Made by a program: the position numbers and the translations under genes | In this document: positions 18,564 to 28,200 of the stretch, piece after piece | Layout: each line of letters starts with the position of its first letter | Position numbering within the stretch: the first letter of the stretch is position 1 | Notes under the pieces: model-generated | Database searches by the model: none | The model's input: only the letters and a program-made list of their open reading frames with translations | Told to the model about the DNA's origin: nothing | Assembly (NCBI GenBank): GCA_002839445.1 | Contig: PGYB01000012.1 | Coordinates: forward strand, 140,290-204,289 | Direction: 5' to 3' | Origin: Candidatus Riflebacteria bacterium HGW-Riflebacteria-1 | Lineage (GTDB): Bacteria; Muiribacteriota; Ozemobacteria; Ozemobacterales; Ozemobacteraceae | DNA: 64,000 bases

Positions 18564-18740
18564 TCAGCTTTCGGGCTTGTCGTCTGAATCTGAAGACTGC
18601 TTTTTGACGTCTTTCTGGGCATCTTTGAACTCTCTGATACCTCTGCCCAGTGCTTTTCCGATTTCGGGCAGCTTGCCGGGGCCAAAAAGTATAAGAATAA
18701 TAACCAGAATCACGATCAGTTCAGTGAAGCCAATACCCAT
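18564..18740 (-). CDS. tatA: TatA/TatE twin-arginine translocase subunit
   Basis: 58 residues on the minus strand: MGIGFTELIVILVIILILFG, then PGKLPEIGKALGRGIREFKD, and a charged tail. One TM helix, the FGPGKLPEIGK hinge and an amphipathic helix are all present, which identifies TatA with confidence despite the short length. GGAGG lies seven bases before ATG 18740. TatA oligomers make the pore for folded Tat substrates; no tatB or tatC lies in this window. It is upstream of the TPR gene with a 164-bp gap and may head the same transcript. Confidence 0.93.
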   Translation of the reverse strand: MGIGFTELIVILVIILILFGPGKLPEIGKALGRGIREFKDAQKDVKKQSSDSDDKPES

Positions 18741-18773
18741 TGTCTTGCCTCCGGTGCATAGAGCTCAGGCCTG

Positions 18774-18802
18774 ATTTTAGCATTTAACAGGCTTTCCTAC
18801 AA
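18774..18802 (-). promoter_or_regulatory. Candidate sigma-70 promoter for tatA
   Basis: Read on the minus strand: TTGTAG, 17 bases, TAAAAT, about 35 bp before the tatA start. It is placed back to back with the rightward promoter at 18874. Confidence 0.5.
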
Positions 18803-18873
18803 GACGCTATTTTTTTTGCAGATATTCTCGATCTGCTCGCGCCGGCGCAGGCATTTTCCATGATGCGAATTTA

Positions 18874-18902
18874 TTGTTTTTAAGAATGCACAGGCTTATA
18901 CT
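18874..18902 (+). promoter_or_regulatory. Candidate sigma-70 promoter for the glycosyltransferase island
   Basis: TTGTTT, 17 bases, TATACT. It leaves a leader of roughly 145 nt before ATG 19055, which has no open frame or hairpin I recognise. Confidence 0.5.
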
Positions 18903-19054
18903 GTGAACGATTACCATTCGCAGAATCTTTCAGGGCGACAATTATACAACTTCGGCATGTTCAACACGCCATGGCCAGGCAGCAAAGCTGTAAGGGCTCT
19001 TTGAGAATGGTGAGGAGGTTTTGGCCAGCTTAAAAACGAGAGTGAGGATGCCGC

Positions 19055-19747
19055 ATGAACTGGTTGATTGAGAATATGGAAGTAATAGCTTTTGGCTTTG
19101 TGGCATGCGCGGTATTCGGCGCGTTCGCGGCCCTGTTTTATCAGGAGAAAAAGCGCATCGACACAATCGTCGCGATGGCGCCACGCATGGGGTTCACTTA
19201 CAAAAAGGACGACAACTCTTTCAGAGACAGCCGCAAGCATCTTGAAATGTTCAACGATGGCGAAGCCCATCGCTTTACCAACATTCTCGACGGCACACGT
19301 AACGGCGTTAAGATAACCATGGGCGAGTATGATGTCAGATTTGGCAGCCGAAAAGGTGGTATACACAGGCCAAAAACCATCTGTGTAATTGAAGATAATA
19401 CTCTTGATATGCCGACGTTTGCACTGCGCAGCCAGACTAAAATGGCCGCAAAAATTGGTGCAATGCTGGGTGAGCAGGATACGAACTTCAGCGACGACAA
19501 AAAATTCTCTGACGCGTTTATTCTGCAGGGGGAAGTTGAAAAAGATACCCGCGATTTCTTCGATGCCAGCCTGCGCAAAGCCTTTATGAGATTTGCCAGC
19601 AATGAAATACATATGCAGGGCGGCAAAAACACACTGGTAGTGCACCGTGGCCTGATCATCGAAGCACAGCAGTGGCCTGCGCTGTTAAAAGATGCATTCA
19701 GCGCGTATGAGGCTATTAAGACAAATAATGGCGAGTCTCGGCAGTGA
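19055..19747 (+). CDS. Membrane-anchored protein of unknown function
   Basis: 230 residues. One N-terminal TM helix (EVIAFGFVACAVFGAFAALFY) is followed by a soluble domain with blocks such as MAPRMGFTYKKDD, MFNDGEAHRFTNILDGTRNG and NTLVVHRGLIIEAQQWPALL. The order (a short sequence after MA..LGF, then a NVL.G strand, VKITMGEYDVRFGS, then a kinked LIIE...W helix) resembles a widespread uncharacterised family, but I cannot name it. GTG of the next gene overlaps its stop by 4 bp, so it is coupled to a glycosyltransferase. Confidence 0.75.
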   Translation: MNWLIENMEVIAFGFVACAVFGAFAALFYQEKKRIDTIVAMAPRMGFTYKKDDNSFRDSRKHLEMFNDGEAHRFTNILDGTRNGVKITMGEYDVRFGSRKGGIHRPKTICVIEDNTLDMPTFALRSQTKMAAKIGAMLGEQDTNFSDDKKFSDAFILQGEVEKDTRDFFDASLRKAFMRFASNEIHMQGGKNTLVVHRGLIIEAQQWPALLKDAFSAYEAIKTNNGESRQ

Positions 19748-20982
19748 TTGAAGCCTCTCAGCAAGTGACTAACAAGCCTGCAGAAAATATTACAGCAACC
19801 CCGAAGGGGCTTTACGCCGCTTTTGATACCTTCCCGGCTCCCAAGGGTGCGGCGGTGCATATTCGCGAATTCGCGCAGACGCTGTTTACCTACACTGGCA
19901 GCGGTCTATTACTGGTGCTTGGCGATGAAGAACTGCCGTCGTGGCAGATCGAAGGCAGTATGCAGATCAGACGCCTGGCTTCTGGCGAGCCTAATTATCT
20001 GAAAAGGGCCATGCAATTCGGCGAATTCGTCTATGCCCATGCCGAGATGCTGCGCAATGACCTGCAGATAGCCCATTTTCGCGACCCCTGGGGCGGCATT
20101 CCGATGCTCGACGTCAAAAACAGGTCTTACAAAACAGTCTACGAAGTTAACTCCCTGCCTTCGATTGAGCTGCCAGCACGCTACGGCAATATTTCAAGCC
20201 GAACCTGCGCCAAAATAAGAAGGCTCGAACAGCGCTGCTGGGAAGAGGCTGACCGCATTATCTGCCCGTCACAGGTCATCAGAAACTGCCTGATCAGTCT
20301 GGGCGCCAGTGCCGATAAAATTACCGTAATTCCTAACGGCGCTCATATAATTGATGCAGCGCAGATAGATATACCGGCAGATGCTCCAGGGCAGTATCTC
20401 ATTTATTTTGGTGCCGTGCAAAGCTGGCAGGGGCTGGAAGTGCTGTTCAAGGCAATGACATTTTTGCGCGACCTGTCTGAGCTTAAGCTGGTGCTCTGCG
20501 TTTCTGGCAGCAAACCGCGGCTCAAGTATCTGCAAAAGCTGGCCGCGCGCATGAGCATTGAACACCAGCTGATCTGGCAGATGAAAGTGCCACAGATTGT
20601 TGTCAGCAACTGGCTTGCCGGCGCCGCAATCTCTGTCGCACCCCTGGTTGAGTGCGCACGCAACCTTACCCAGGGCTGCTGCCCGATCAAAATAGTCGAG
20701 TCTATGGCGATGGCAAAACCAGTCATTGCCTCAGACCTGCCGGTTGTCAGAGAGCTCATCGACCACAACGACACGGGGTGGCTGATACGACCAGACCGTC
20801 CCTCAGAGCTTGCCAGAGCCATCCGCATTCTGCTGGCACATCCTGACGAATGTCGCAGAATCGGCGAAAATGCACAAAAAAAGGCTGCCGCAAGCCTGAC
20901 CTGGGCAACGGTGACTGCAACACTCGCAGGCATTTACCGGCAGCTCACGGCTGAGAACCTCGCTGACCCTTTCCAGCCATAA
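19744..20982 (+). CDS. Glycosyltransferase family 4 protein
   Basis: 412 residues with GT-B architecture. The N-terminal half starts at YAAFDTFPAPKGAAVHIREF, a GT4 donor-independent motif (PxPKG...H), and the C-terminal half has VIPNGAHI, YLIYFGAVQSWQGLEVLFKA and the EX7E-type region KIVESMAMAKPVIASD. It would add a sugar from a nucleotide-sugar donor to an acceptor on the cytoplasmic side of the membrane. The start is GTG 19744, overlapping the previous stop. Acceptor and donor are not deducible. Confidence 0.88.
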   Translation: MIEASQQVTNKPAENITATPKGLYAAFDTFPAPKGAAVHIREFAQTLFTYTGSGLLLVLGDEELPSWQIEGSMQIRRLASGEPNYLKRAMQFGEFVYAHAEMLRNDLQIAHFRDPWGGIPMLDVKNRSYKTVYEVNSLPSIELPARYGNISSRTCAKIRRLEQRCWEEADRIICPSQVIRNCLISLGASADKITVIPNGAHIIDAAQIDIPADAPGQYLIYFGAVQSWQGLEVLFKAMTFLRDLSELKLVLCVSGSKPRLKYLQKLAARMSIEHQLIWQMKVPQIVVSNWLAGAAISVAPLVECARNLTQGCCPIKIVESMAMAKPVIASDLPVVRELIDHNDTGWLIRPDRPSELARAIRILLAHPDECRRIGENAQKKAAASLTWATVTATLAGIYRQLTAENLADPFQP

Positions 20983-21047
20983 AATTACTGCAATTTGTTC
21001 TCTAGAAAATATGTTAATATGAACTCATAAAATTGAGGGGTGATCAT

Positions 21048-21944
21048 ATGAAATTTCTGGGAGCAATCAGCCGTTATCAGAAGCTCGATCCCGAACAACG
21101 CAGTTTTATTGGCAACGCGCGGCGCAAGTTTTGCAGTACTCCGGCCGAACTGCTTGAGTTTTTCAAGCCCATGGCGGTTTTTGACAAAAGCTGTGACGAA
21201 GCCAGGGCGCAGCTGCTTAACTTTGTCATTCTTTGTGGCGTGCTGTCTTTTCTCGGTCTAATAGCCATTGGAGTGCTTTCTGACGATATGCCGGTCGTGA
21301 TACCAATAGTCGCGGTTATTTTTCTGATGATTTTTCCGCTGCTGATTCTGCGCTGGCTGCTGGGTCGCGTTGATATTCACAATAATCTGCGCGACTTCGT
21401 CGTGCCGGTAGTCAATCTGATCGGGCAAGACACGGTGGCCGGGCACAAAATTGATCTCGAACTCGACCTGACCGGAAAAAAACTTGCAAGCAAGCTGAAA
21501 AGTCAGAAAAAAGACGATCCCGGATGGTTCTCATACCCGAAAATCACGACCTCGATTTACCATGATCCGTGGTTCAGGCTGACAACTGATCTCGTCGACG
21601 GCTCAAAGCTGATGCTGACCATAGATGACCAGATTACAGTTATCGACCGCACATATAAAAGCATGAGCGGCAAAATAAAAAGCAAAAGCAAAGCTAAGGT
21701 CAAACACATGATCAGAGCCAGTCTTGCCCTCAGACACAAAAAATACGCGGTCGCCACGCAAAACGACGTTCGGCAGCTTGGGCCTGAACTGAAGCTCAAA
21801 GACGGGGCAAACCGCCAGTTATTCAGCCTCAAGAAGACAATCAAAACTGATGATATTGATGCCAACGTCGATCCAAAGCTTTGCGTTGAGCTTCTGGGCA
21901 GAATATTCATGACTGTGCAGCCGGCAACGAAGAAAGGAAGCTGA
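21048..21944 (+). CDS. Two-TM membrane protein of unknown function
   Basis: 298 residues. Two close TM helices (about 60-105: LLNFVILCGVLSFLGLIAIG and VVIPIVAVIFLMIFPLLILR) separate a short cytoplasmic N-terminus from a larger basic domain with KSMSGKIKSKSKAKVKHM. ATG 21048 is chosen because GAGGGG precedes it; a TTG 15 bases earlier is less likely. It is followed two bases later by the Cys-rich gene. I do not recognise the family. Confidence 0.7.
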   Translation: MKFLGAISRYQKLDPEQRSFIGNARRKFCSTPAELLEFFKPMAVFDKSCDEARAQLLNFVILCGVLSFLGLIAIGVLSDDMPVVIPIVAVIFLMIFPLLILRWLLGRVDIHNNLRDFVVPVVNLIGQDTVAGHKIDLELDLTGKKLASKLKSQKKDDPGWFSYPKITTSIYHDPWFRLTTDLVDGSKLMLTIDDQITVIDRTYKSMSGKIKSKSKAKVKHMIRASLALRHKKYAVATQNDVRQLGPELKLKDGANRQLFSLKKTIKTDDIDANVDPKLCVELLGRIFMTVQPATKKGS

Positions 21945-21946
21945 AA

Positions 21947-22372
21947 ATGGAAAATTGCAACATGAAACGAGGATTTTTCTTTCTGCGCGACTGCGATTAC
22001 CCGGCGCATCAAAGCTGCTCTTCATGCGGCAAGTCATTTTGCAATGAGCACTTGCGCCTTAAGCCTGGCATAAGTGCGCCGTTTTGCCTCGATTGCCTCG
22101 GCAAAACAATGCAACAGAGTATCCAGGGCAAAGACAAAGGAGTCAGCACCCGTGACAACTATGATGATTACTACTATGACACCGCCTGGTGCTACGGCTA
22201 CCGCAGCAATTACTACAGCAGCGGAAGTTACAAGCCATGGTATTTTGGCAGCGTTAATGCTGACGACTCTGACTTTAACGATAGCGACATAAGAGTTTTC
22301 GACGCGGCGAGCGAAAGCGATGACCCTGATGCCGAGGCCTTTGATCCCGAAGCCAACGTGTTTGACAGCTGA
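21947..22372 (+). CDS. Small zinc-finger protein with acidic tail
   Basis: 141 residues. The N-terminal 60 hold a B-box/zinc-ribbon-like cluster: CDYPAHQSCSSCGKSFCNEH and then CLDCLG, enough Cys/His for one or two zinc ions. A Tyr/Asp/Ser-rich low-complexity stretch (YDDYYYDTAWCYGY, NYYSSGSY) and a strongly acidic tail (DDPDAEAFDPEANVFD) follow. It lies between a membrane protein and a glycosyltransferase in what looks like one transcript. Function unknown; a protein-protein adaptor is one guess. Confidence 0.7.
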   Translation: MENCNMKRGFFFLRDCDYPAHQSCSSCGKSFCNEHLRLKPGISAPFCLDCLGKTMQQSIQGKDKGVSTRDNYDDYYYDTAWCYGYRSNYYSSGSYKPWYFGSVNADDSDFNDSDIRVFDAASESDDPDAEAFDPEANVFDS

Positions 22373-22376
22373 TCTG

Positions 22377-23498
22377 ATGCGAATTCTCTGGCTCAGCGAA
22401 AATTACCCGCCGCGGCGCGGGGGAATGGCACAGGCCTGCGATCGCATTGTCGGCAATTTACGACAAGCCGGGTTGCAGATTGACATCGTCTTCTTTACGA
22501 ATGCCGGGCACTCATTCAAAAGTGTGCAGCAGACAAACGGCAGGCTTCTGGTCGTGCCGGCGGGTGACAGCCCGGGTCATACTTTAAATTGTCTCTATAA
22601 CTATCTCAGTGACCCGATGCACCGGGTCGAATACAGCCACATTGTCGCCTTTGGTGGTTATTTGCCGGTAATGGCGCTGCCGGTTTTTAAGGCCTGGCTC
22701 AACAGCCGTGCAATAACCATGTTACGCGGCAACGATTTTGATCTTGGCGTTTTTTCGGCACAGCGCCGCGCGCTGCTGGCTGACGCGGTCAACATTTCTG
22801 AAGCTACCTGTGTTCTCAGCAGCGAAGCACAGCAGAAAGTCGCGTTGCTTTTTCCGAAAGCAAAGCTCAAACTGGTAGCTAATGGCGTAGATAGCGACAG
22901 CTGGCGCTGCGAAAGCTGCGATTACGAAGCGGCAGAGAACTGGAAAAAGCAAAACCCCGCAGAAAATCGTCTTACCATCGGTATTATCGGGCAGCTCAAA
23001 GAAAAGAAGGGTGTGATCTTTTTTTTGGAAAACGTGCTGCAAGCAGGTCTGCACGAAAGTTTCCGGTTTCTGCTGATCGGCGATGTTGAGCCACAGGTTC
23101 AGGAATGGCTGAACGCAAAGACCGACAGGCTCAGCATCGTGCAGTTGCCATTTCTCGACCGTTTTGAGCTGTTGCGCTGGTATCCGGTTTGCGACTACGT
23201 CGCCCTGCCCTCGCACTATGACGGCATGCCCAACGTTCTGCTCGAAGCGGGCGCGCTGGCGATTCCGGTTATTGCTGCACGGGTTGGCGGCATCAGCGAA
23301 GTGTTGCCTGAGACGCTGCAGCAGCTGACCTTTCACCCCGGCAACGCTGAGGACTGTCGCGAGGCTCTCTGGCAGGCTGCGCGCTTGAACAGTGAAGAAC
23401 GCCACGAGATTGGCGAGAGTTTCGCAGGGCATGTTGCCAGACATTTCAGTTCGCAACGCGAAACAAAGGGGTATCTCAAGATTTTTAATGCCCTATAA
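22377..23498 (+). CDS. Glycosyltransferase family 4 protein
   Basis: 373 residues, GT-B fold: MRILWLSENYPPRRGGMAQ at the N-terminus (the ENYPP..GG loop of GT4), KLVANGVDSDSW and IGIIGQLKEKKGVIFFLENV at the linker, and LPSHYDGMPNVLLEAGALAI then PVIAARVGGISEVL at the donor site. ATG 22377 fits the family start and lies four bases after the preceding stop; a longer frame from 22320 overlaps that gene and is rejected. A second, different GT4 enzyme lies 1.4 kb upstream, so the two may act in one surface-glycan pathway. Confidence 0.9.
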   Translation: MRILWLSENYPPRRGGMAQACDRIVGNLRQAGLQIDIVFFTNAGHSFKSVQQTNGRLLVVPAGDSPGHTLNCLYNYLSDPMHRVEYSHIVAFGGYLPVMALPVFKAWLNSRAITMLRGNDFDLGVFSAQRRALLADAVNISEATCVLSSEAQQKVALLFPKAKLKLVANGVDSDSWRCESCDYEAAENWKKQNPAENRLTIGIIGQLKEKKGVIFFLENVLQAGLHESFRFLLIGDVEPQVQEWLNAKTDRLSIVQLPFLDRFELLRWYPVCDYVALPSHYDGMPNVLLEAGALAIPVIAARVGGISEVLPETLQQLTFHPGNAEDCREALWQAARLNSEERHEIGESFAGHVARHFSSQRETKGYLKIFNAL

Positions 23499-23702
23499 TA
23501 ATTCTAATAATTTCGTTCGTTACTACATGCGTCATTGTTCTGTTGTAAGTTTTTTCGTGCTCGTGCTCGCACTCGCACCTGGGCGCGTCGTAATCGTTGC
23601 CACTGGCAATTACAAAGGCAACTCTGGTGTTCAGTATTCTGCTGCGAACTATTTTTTTGTGAATAGTATAAGATAAAAAATCTGGTTGAAAGGTTTATCA
23701 AA

Positions 23703-24419
23703 ATGAAAAGATTCAGAATCGTATTTTTGCTGGCAGTGATTGCCATTATTGCCGGAGCTTTTGTCGCGGGCTGCGGCAGCGATCAGCCGCCGGCGCAGAC
23801 GCAGACGGCCAAGCCATCAGCAAGCGCAACCCCGGCAGCCGCTACTGGCGACAATACCGACTCTTACCAGACCAGAATCAAATTCAAGGCTGCCGACGGC
23901 TCTGATGCCCTGGTAATAAAGCGTTACAGCGACCATGATAAACTCGAAATCAACTTTGCTGGCAGCAACGCGGTAATCAAGGCCCGTTCCAATGCTGAAA
24001 ACCGCTGGAAATACAAAGAAGCAGCTGATGGCGCCGATGAAAAAGTTCAGATTGCCGAAGTCAAGCTGCAGCAGGATAGTTTCAAGCTGGTCGATACTGA
24101 TGAAAAACTGCTGTGGAAAGTTCGCATAAAAGACGGCAAAATCAAGGTCAGCGACAACGAAGACGGCGATAATTCATGGGAAATCAAGAGTAAGTCTGCC
24201 GATAAATCAGAGATTCGCAACCAGGCCGGCGAAGAAATTGGCAACGTTAAATATTACAATGACAATGGCAAGCTCAAAGTTAAAAACAGCAGTAACAACG
24301 AGATTCTCGTCAGCAAAGATATCAAAGCGTCGGCAGCGCCCGGCGTAATTCTGTTCGACCATATTCCGCTTAAACACCGCATGGTAATCATTTCAGAACT
24401 GCTGCGCATGGGGCAGTGA
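23703..24419 (+). CDS. Lipoprotein of unknown function
   Basis: 238 residues. A signal peptide ends in GAFVAGC, a plausible lipobox with the acylated Cys at about residue 24, followed by a Thr/Ala/Pro-rich linker. The mature part is a Lys/Asp-rich beta-strand pattern with repeated units of type KLKVKNSSNNEILVSKDIK, KIKVSDNEDGDNSWEIK and KFKAADGSDALVIKRYS. The stop overlaps the GTG of the next gene. No known family recognised. Confidence 0.75.
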   Translation: MKRFRIVFLLAVIAIIAGAFVAGCGSDQPPAQTQTAKPSASATPAAATGDNTDSYQTRIKFKAADGSDALVIKRYSDHDKLEINFAGSNAVIKARSNAENRWKYKEAADGADEKVQIAEVKLQQDSFKLVDTDEKLLWKVRIKDGKIKVSDNEDGDNSWEIKSKSADKSEIRNQAGEEIGNVKYYNDNGKLKVKNSSNNEILVSKDIKASAAPGVILFDHIPLKHRMVIISELLRMGQ

Positions 24420-25282
24420 AAACTCTCTATTACTGCATGGGTGGCGGTCTCGGCCACATCACCAGATTCACCGCCTTCTGTCGAACTTTTGCCATCAGGC
24501 CGTTTATTATTACCGGCTGTGAGCAGGTGCGGACTGGCAAGCTCGCTGTTCAGGCCGAAGAAACAATGCTACCTGATGCAGCAGACATCGCCAGCAAGGC
24601 AAGCTTTGCTGCATGGGTTGCCGGCGTGATCAAGAGCTGCCGCCCGGACAAACTGATAATAGACGCCTTTCCCGGCGGCATACTTGGCGAATTATGCGGT
24701 CTCGCGCAGTTGCAGGAAATAGAATGCGAGTATCTTGCGCGCATTCTTGATCTGGCAGCTTACGAAAAAAGGCTTGCGGGCAGCCTGCCGCAGTTTCAAA
24801 AAATTTACCGGCTCGAGCGGCTTGGCGAAAACCAGGAAAAATGGCTGACAGTACTGAATTCGCCAATCGAAGATCTCACCCTTTTTTACGGCTTAGCAGA
24901 CGTGCCAACAGCAAAACTCCCTGACAATTTCTGGCTGATAATCCATTCTGGCAGCGACGAAGAGCTACGGCAACTCTGGCTTTTTGCGCGACAAACCGCG
25001 GAACTTGCAGGCGTAACACCCGCGTTTGTCATCGTCAGTCCCGGCCCGGCACCAGACTTTTTGCCACCAGAAGCAATGCACTTCGACGTTTACCCAGCTG
25101 ATGCGCTAATTGCCAGGGCGTGCAGGGTTTTTTCGGCAGCCGGTTTTAATATCATGCAACAGATGCGGCTAAGTTCGGCGAAGCACGATGTCATGCCCAT
25201 GCCAAGAGCGCTTGATGACCAGTTTCTGCGCCATCAGTTCTGGCGGGAAAAAGGTTTGAACCAGGGCGGCGGTCAAAGGTAA
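24416..25282 (+). CDS. Putative glycosyltransferase (GT28/MurG-like)
   Basis: 288 residues. The start TLYYCMGGGLGHITRFTAF matches the Gly-rich N-terminal loop of GT1/GT28 enzymes (GGTGGHxxP-type), and the C-terminal half has FVIVSPGPAP, FDVYPADALIARACRVFSAA and GFNIMQQM, where the donor-site loop would lie. It is shorter than MurG (about 355). GTG 24416 overlaps the lipoprotein stop. Its last ten bases overlap the end of the convergent kinase gene. It could be a hexosyltransferase for a lipid-linked or lipoprotein-linked glycan; substrate unknown. Confidence 0.65.
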   Translation: MKTLYYCMGGGLGHITRFTAFCRTFAIRPFIITGCEQVRTGKLAVQAEETMLPDAADIASKASFAAWVAGVIKSCRPDKLIIDAFPGGILGELCGLAQLQEIECEYLARILDLAAYEKRLAGSLPQFQKIYRLERLGENQEKWLTVLNSPIEDLTLFYGLADVPTAKLPDNFWLIIHSGSDEELRQLWLFARQTAELAGVTPAFVIVSPGPAPDFLPPEAMHFDVYPADALIARACRVFSAAGFNIMQQMRLSSAKHDVMPMPRALDDQFLRHQFWREKGLNQGGGQR

Positions 25283-28200
25283 CCGCGATCTTTTATTGCC
25301 TGCAACAGCAGCTTCATCTGCTGTTCAACGTCGAGCAGCGGCTCGGCGAGCTGATCGTAGTTTTCGTTTTTGATGAAAGTTTCAAGAACAAGGGCAGCCT
25401 GGCGCAAAGCCGGCGCTGAGATGTTAGCGGCAGATCCCTTGATGTTGTGGGCGAGACGACGCGCTACGACATAGTCTTTGGCTTCAACAGCATCTCGCAA
25501 TTCAACAATATGTGCTGGCGTGTCAGAGTTAAACGCCAGTACAATGCGGCGCAAAAGATTTTCGTCGTCCATCAGACGTTGAAAGAGTTCCGCTTCGCAA
25601 AAAATTTCAGACGCGGCTGGATTGACTGCAGAAGCTGCTACCGGCGCTTCCCTGCTCTGAACTTTTCCAAGCCAGTTATTAAGTCTTTCGAGAAGCTCTG
25701 AGGGCTGCACCGGCTTGGCAATGTAATCGTTCATGCCCACGGCGAGACAGCGCTCACGATCGCCCATCATCGCGTTGGCGGTCATCGCGATGATTGGCAC
25801 TTCTGGATTCAGCACCTTGCTGGCGCCGCCACGAATGTTACGGGTGGCCTCAAAACCATCCATAACCGGCATCTGGCAATCCATAAGCACCAGATTGTAA
25901 TTGCGCTCGGTCAGAAGTCTGATCGCTTCGACACCATTGGTCGCGAGATCGGCGTGATAGCCCAGCTTTTTAAGAGTAATTAATGCGACTTCCTGATTCG
26001 TCAGATTGTCTTCGACCAGAAGAATTCTGACATTGCGCCGGTGCGCCTCAAGAACTTTATGTCTGGTAATAAGCTCACCGGAAAGAGCAACACGATGATT
26101 ATCAGTCATGCCAACAACCATAGCCAGGCAATCATGCAACTGCGACTGGCGCAGCGGCTTGGTGAGATAACCGACAAAGCCGGCTTTTTGTATCCATCCG
26201 GCATCGCCGCGCTGACCGAGCGAGGTCAACAGCACCAGTCGGGTCGAAGACAATCTGGGATTGCTCTTGATCTTTTCGCACAGGGTGCGCCCATCCATAG
26301 CAGGCATCAACATGTCGAGGAGGGCAACGAAATAGGGATCGCCGGCGGCCTCAGCTGCTGCGAGCATTTCGAGCGCATCACTGCCATTGGTGGCTTCAGA
26401 ATAACGGCATCCCCAGGATTTCAGCAAATTTGCAACAAGAAGGCGGTTAACCGCGTGATCATCAACAATCAATATGCGAATACCGGCAATATCAGCCATC
26501 GGCAGCGACTCTGGCACGCTTTCGTCGTCCTGGCGCGAGAACTTTGCCGTAAACCAGAACTCTGAACCCACGCCTGACTGGCTGGATACGCCAATATCGC
26601 CGCCCATGAGCTCGGCAAGCTGTCGGGAAATAGCCAATCCAAGGCCGGTACCGCCATATTTTCTGGTAGTAGAGCCATCAACCTGCGTGAAAGCCGTGAA
26701 CAGGCGGGACAAGTGATCAGGGGCAATACCGATGCCAGTATCTTTAACGACAAAGCGCAAGGTCACGTCTTTTTGCCACTCTTCGCTGACCGCGACAGTG
26801 AGGGTGACTTCACCTTTTTCGGTAAATTTTATGGCATTGCCGACGAGATTGAGAATGATCTGTCGCAGACGGCCCGGGTCACCGTGTAGAAGTGAGGGAG
26901 TCTCCGGCGTAACAACGCACGTCAGTTCAACTTTCTTCTCATACGCCTTGACTGCCAGCATTTCAAAGGCGTCTTCCAGGGTCGTTCGCAGATCAAAATT
27001 GATATGTTCGAGGCTGAGCTTGCCCGCTTCGATCTTGGAAAAATCGAGAATGTCGTTTACCAGTGACAGAAGGTTTTCGCAGCTGCTTCTGACAACATCA
27101 GCATACTGCTGCTGCTCTGCCGAAAGGCTGGTCTCAAGCAGAAGACTGCTCATGCCAATAATGCCGTTCATCGGCGTACGAATCTCATGGCTCATATTGG
27201 CAAGAAACTCGCCCTTGGCAACATTAGCCAGTTCTGCCTGTCTGGCCAGTTCCGCCGCCTGCCGGCTCACGCTCTGCAACTCTTCGTTGGCTGCTTCAAG
27301 TTTGGCTACCGTATTCTTCAGGGTATCTTCAGCCTGAGTGCGATCGTTAACGTCAATTATAACGCCATCCAGCCACTTAACCCTGTTGTTGGGGTCGTAA
27401 ATAGCCTGTCCACGGTCTGAGACCCATATGTATACTGAGTCAGCCCGTGCAAGTCGATACGCAACGTCATAGAAAGTCCTTTGCTTAACACTTTTCAGCA
27501 CGGTCTCGGCAACCCGTTCTACGTCATCTGGATGCATGATGCTGAAAAAACTGCGCACCTGATTGTTCACAAAGTCGCTGGCCGGATACCCGGTTAAGCG
27601 CTGCACTTCGTCGCTGATAAAACTCATCGTCCACTCCCTGTCGCAGGCACAGCGATAAGTTATGCCCGGCAAGTTGGCAATAAGCGTTTTAAGTTTTTCT
27701 TCGCTTTCGCGCAATACTTCTTTGATGCGATATTGCTCAGTAACATCATGAAAAATCAGAACTGCACCACGAATATTGCCATCTTCATCGCGAATAGGTG
27801 CGGCACTGTCGGCAATCTGTCGCTCGTTACCGTCTTTTGAACACAGGGTAGTATCATTGCCCAGTTCAATCGTTCTGCCTGTGTTCAAAACTTCGGCGAT
27901 CGGGCAGGGAATAATTTCGCGTGAGCTGTATTGATATATCCTGAATATCTCACTTACGCGCAAACCTGTGGCCTCAGACAGCGTCCAGCCGGTCAATCTT
28001 TCGGCAACCGGGTTCATTCTCGTGATCAGGCCGTCTTCATTGGCGGCGATTACCGCATCACCTATTGAATTGAGAGTTATGAAGAGATCTTTTTCGCGAT
28101 CGGCAAGCTCTCTCGAACGTTCAGAGACCAGCCTCTCAAGATCATGTTGCCGGCTTTTCAAAAAGCCAATGAACATAGTCAGCAGCGAAGTGACCAGAAT

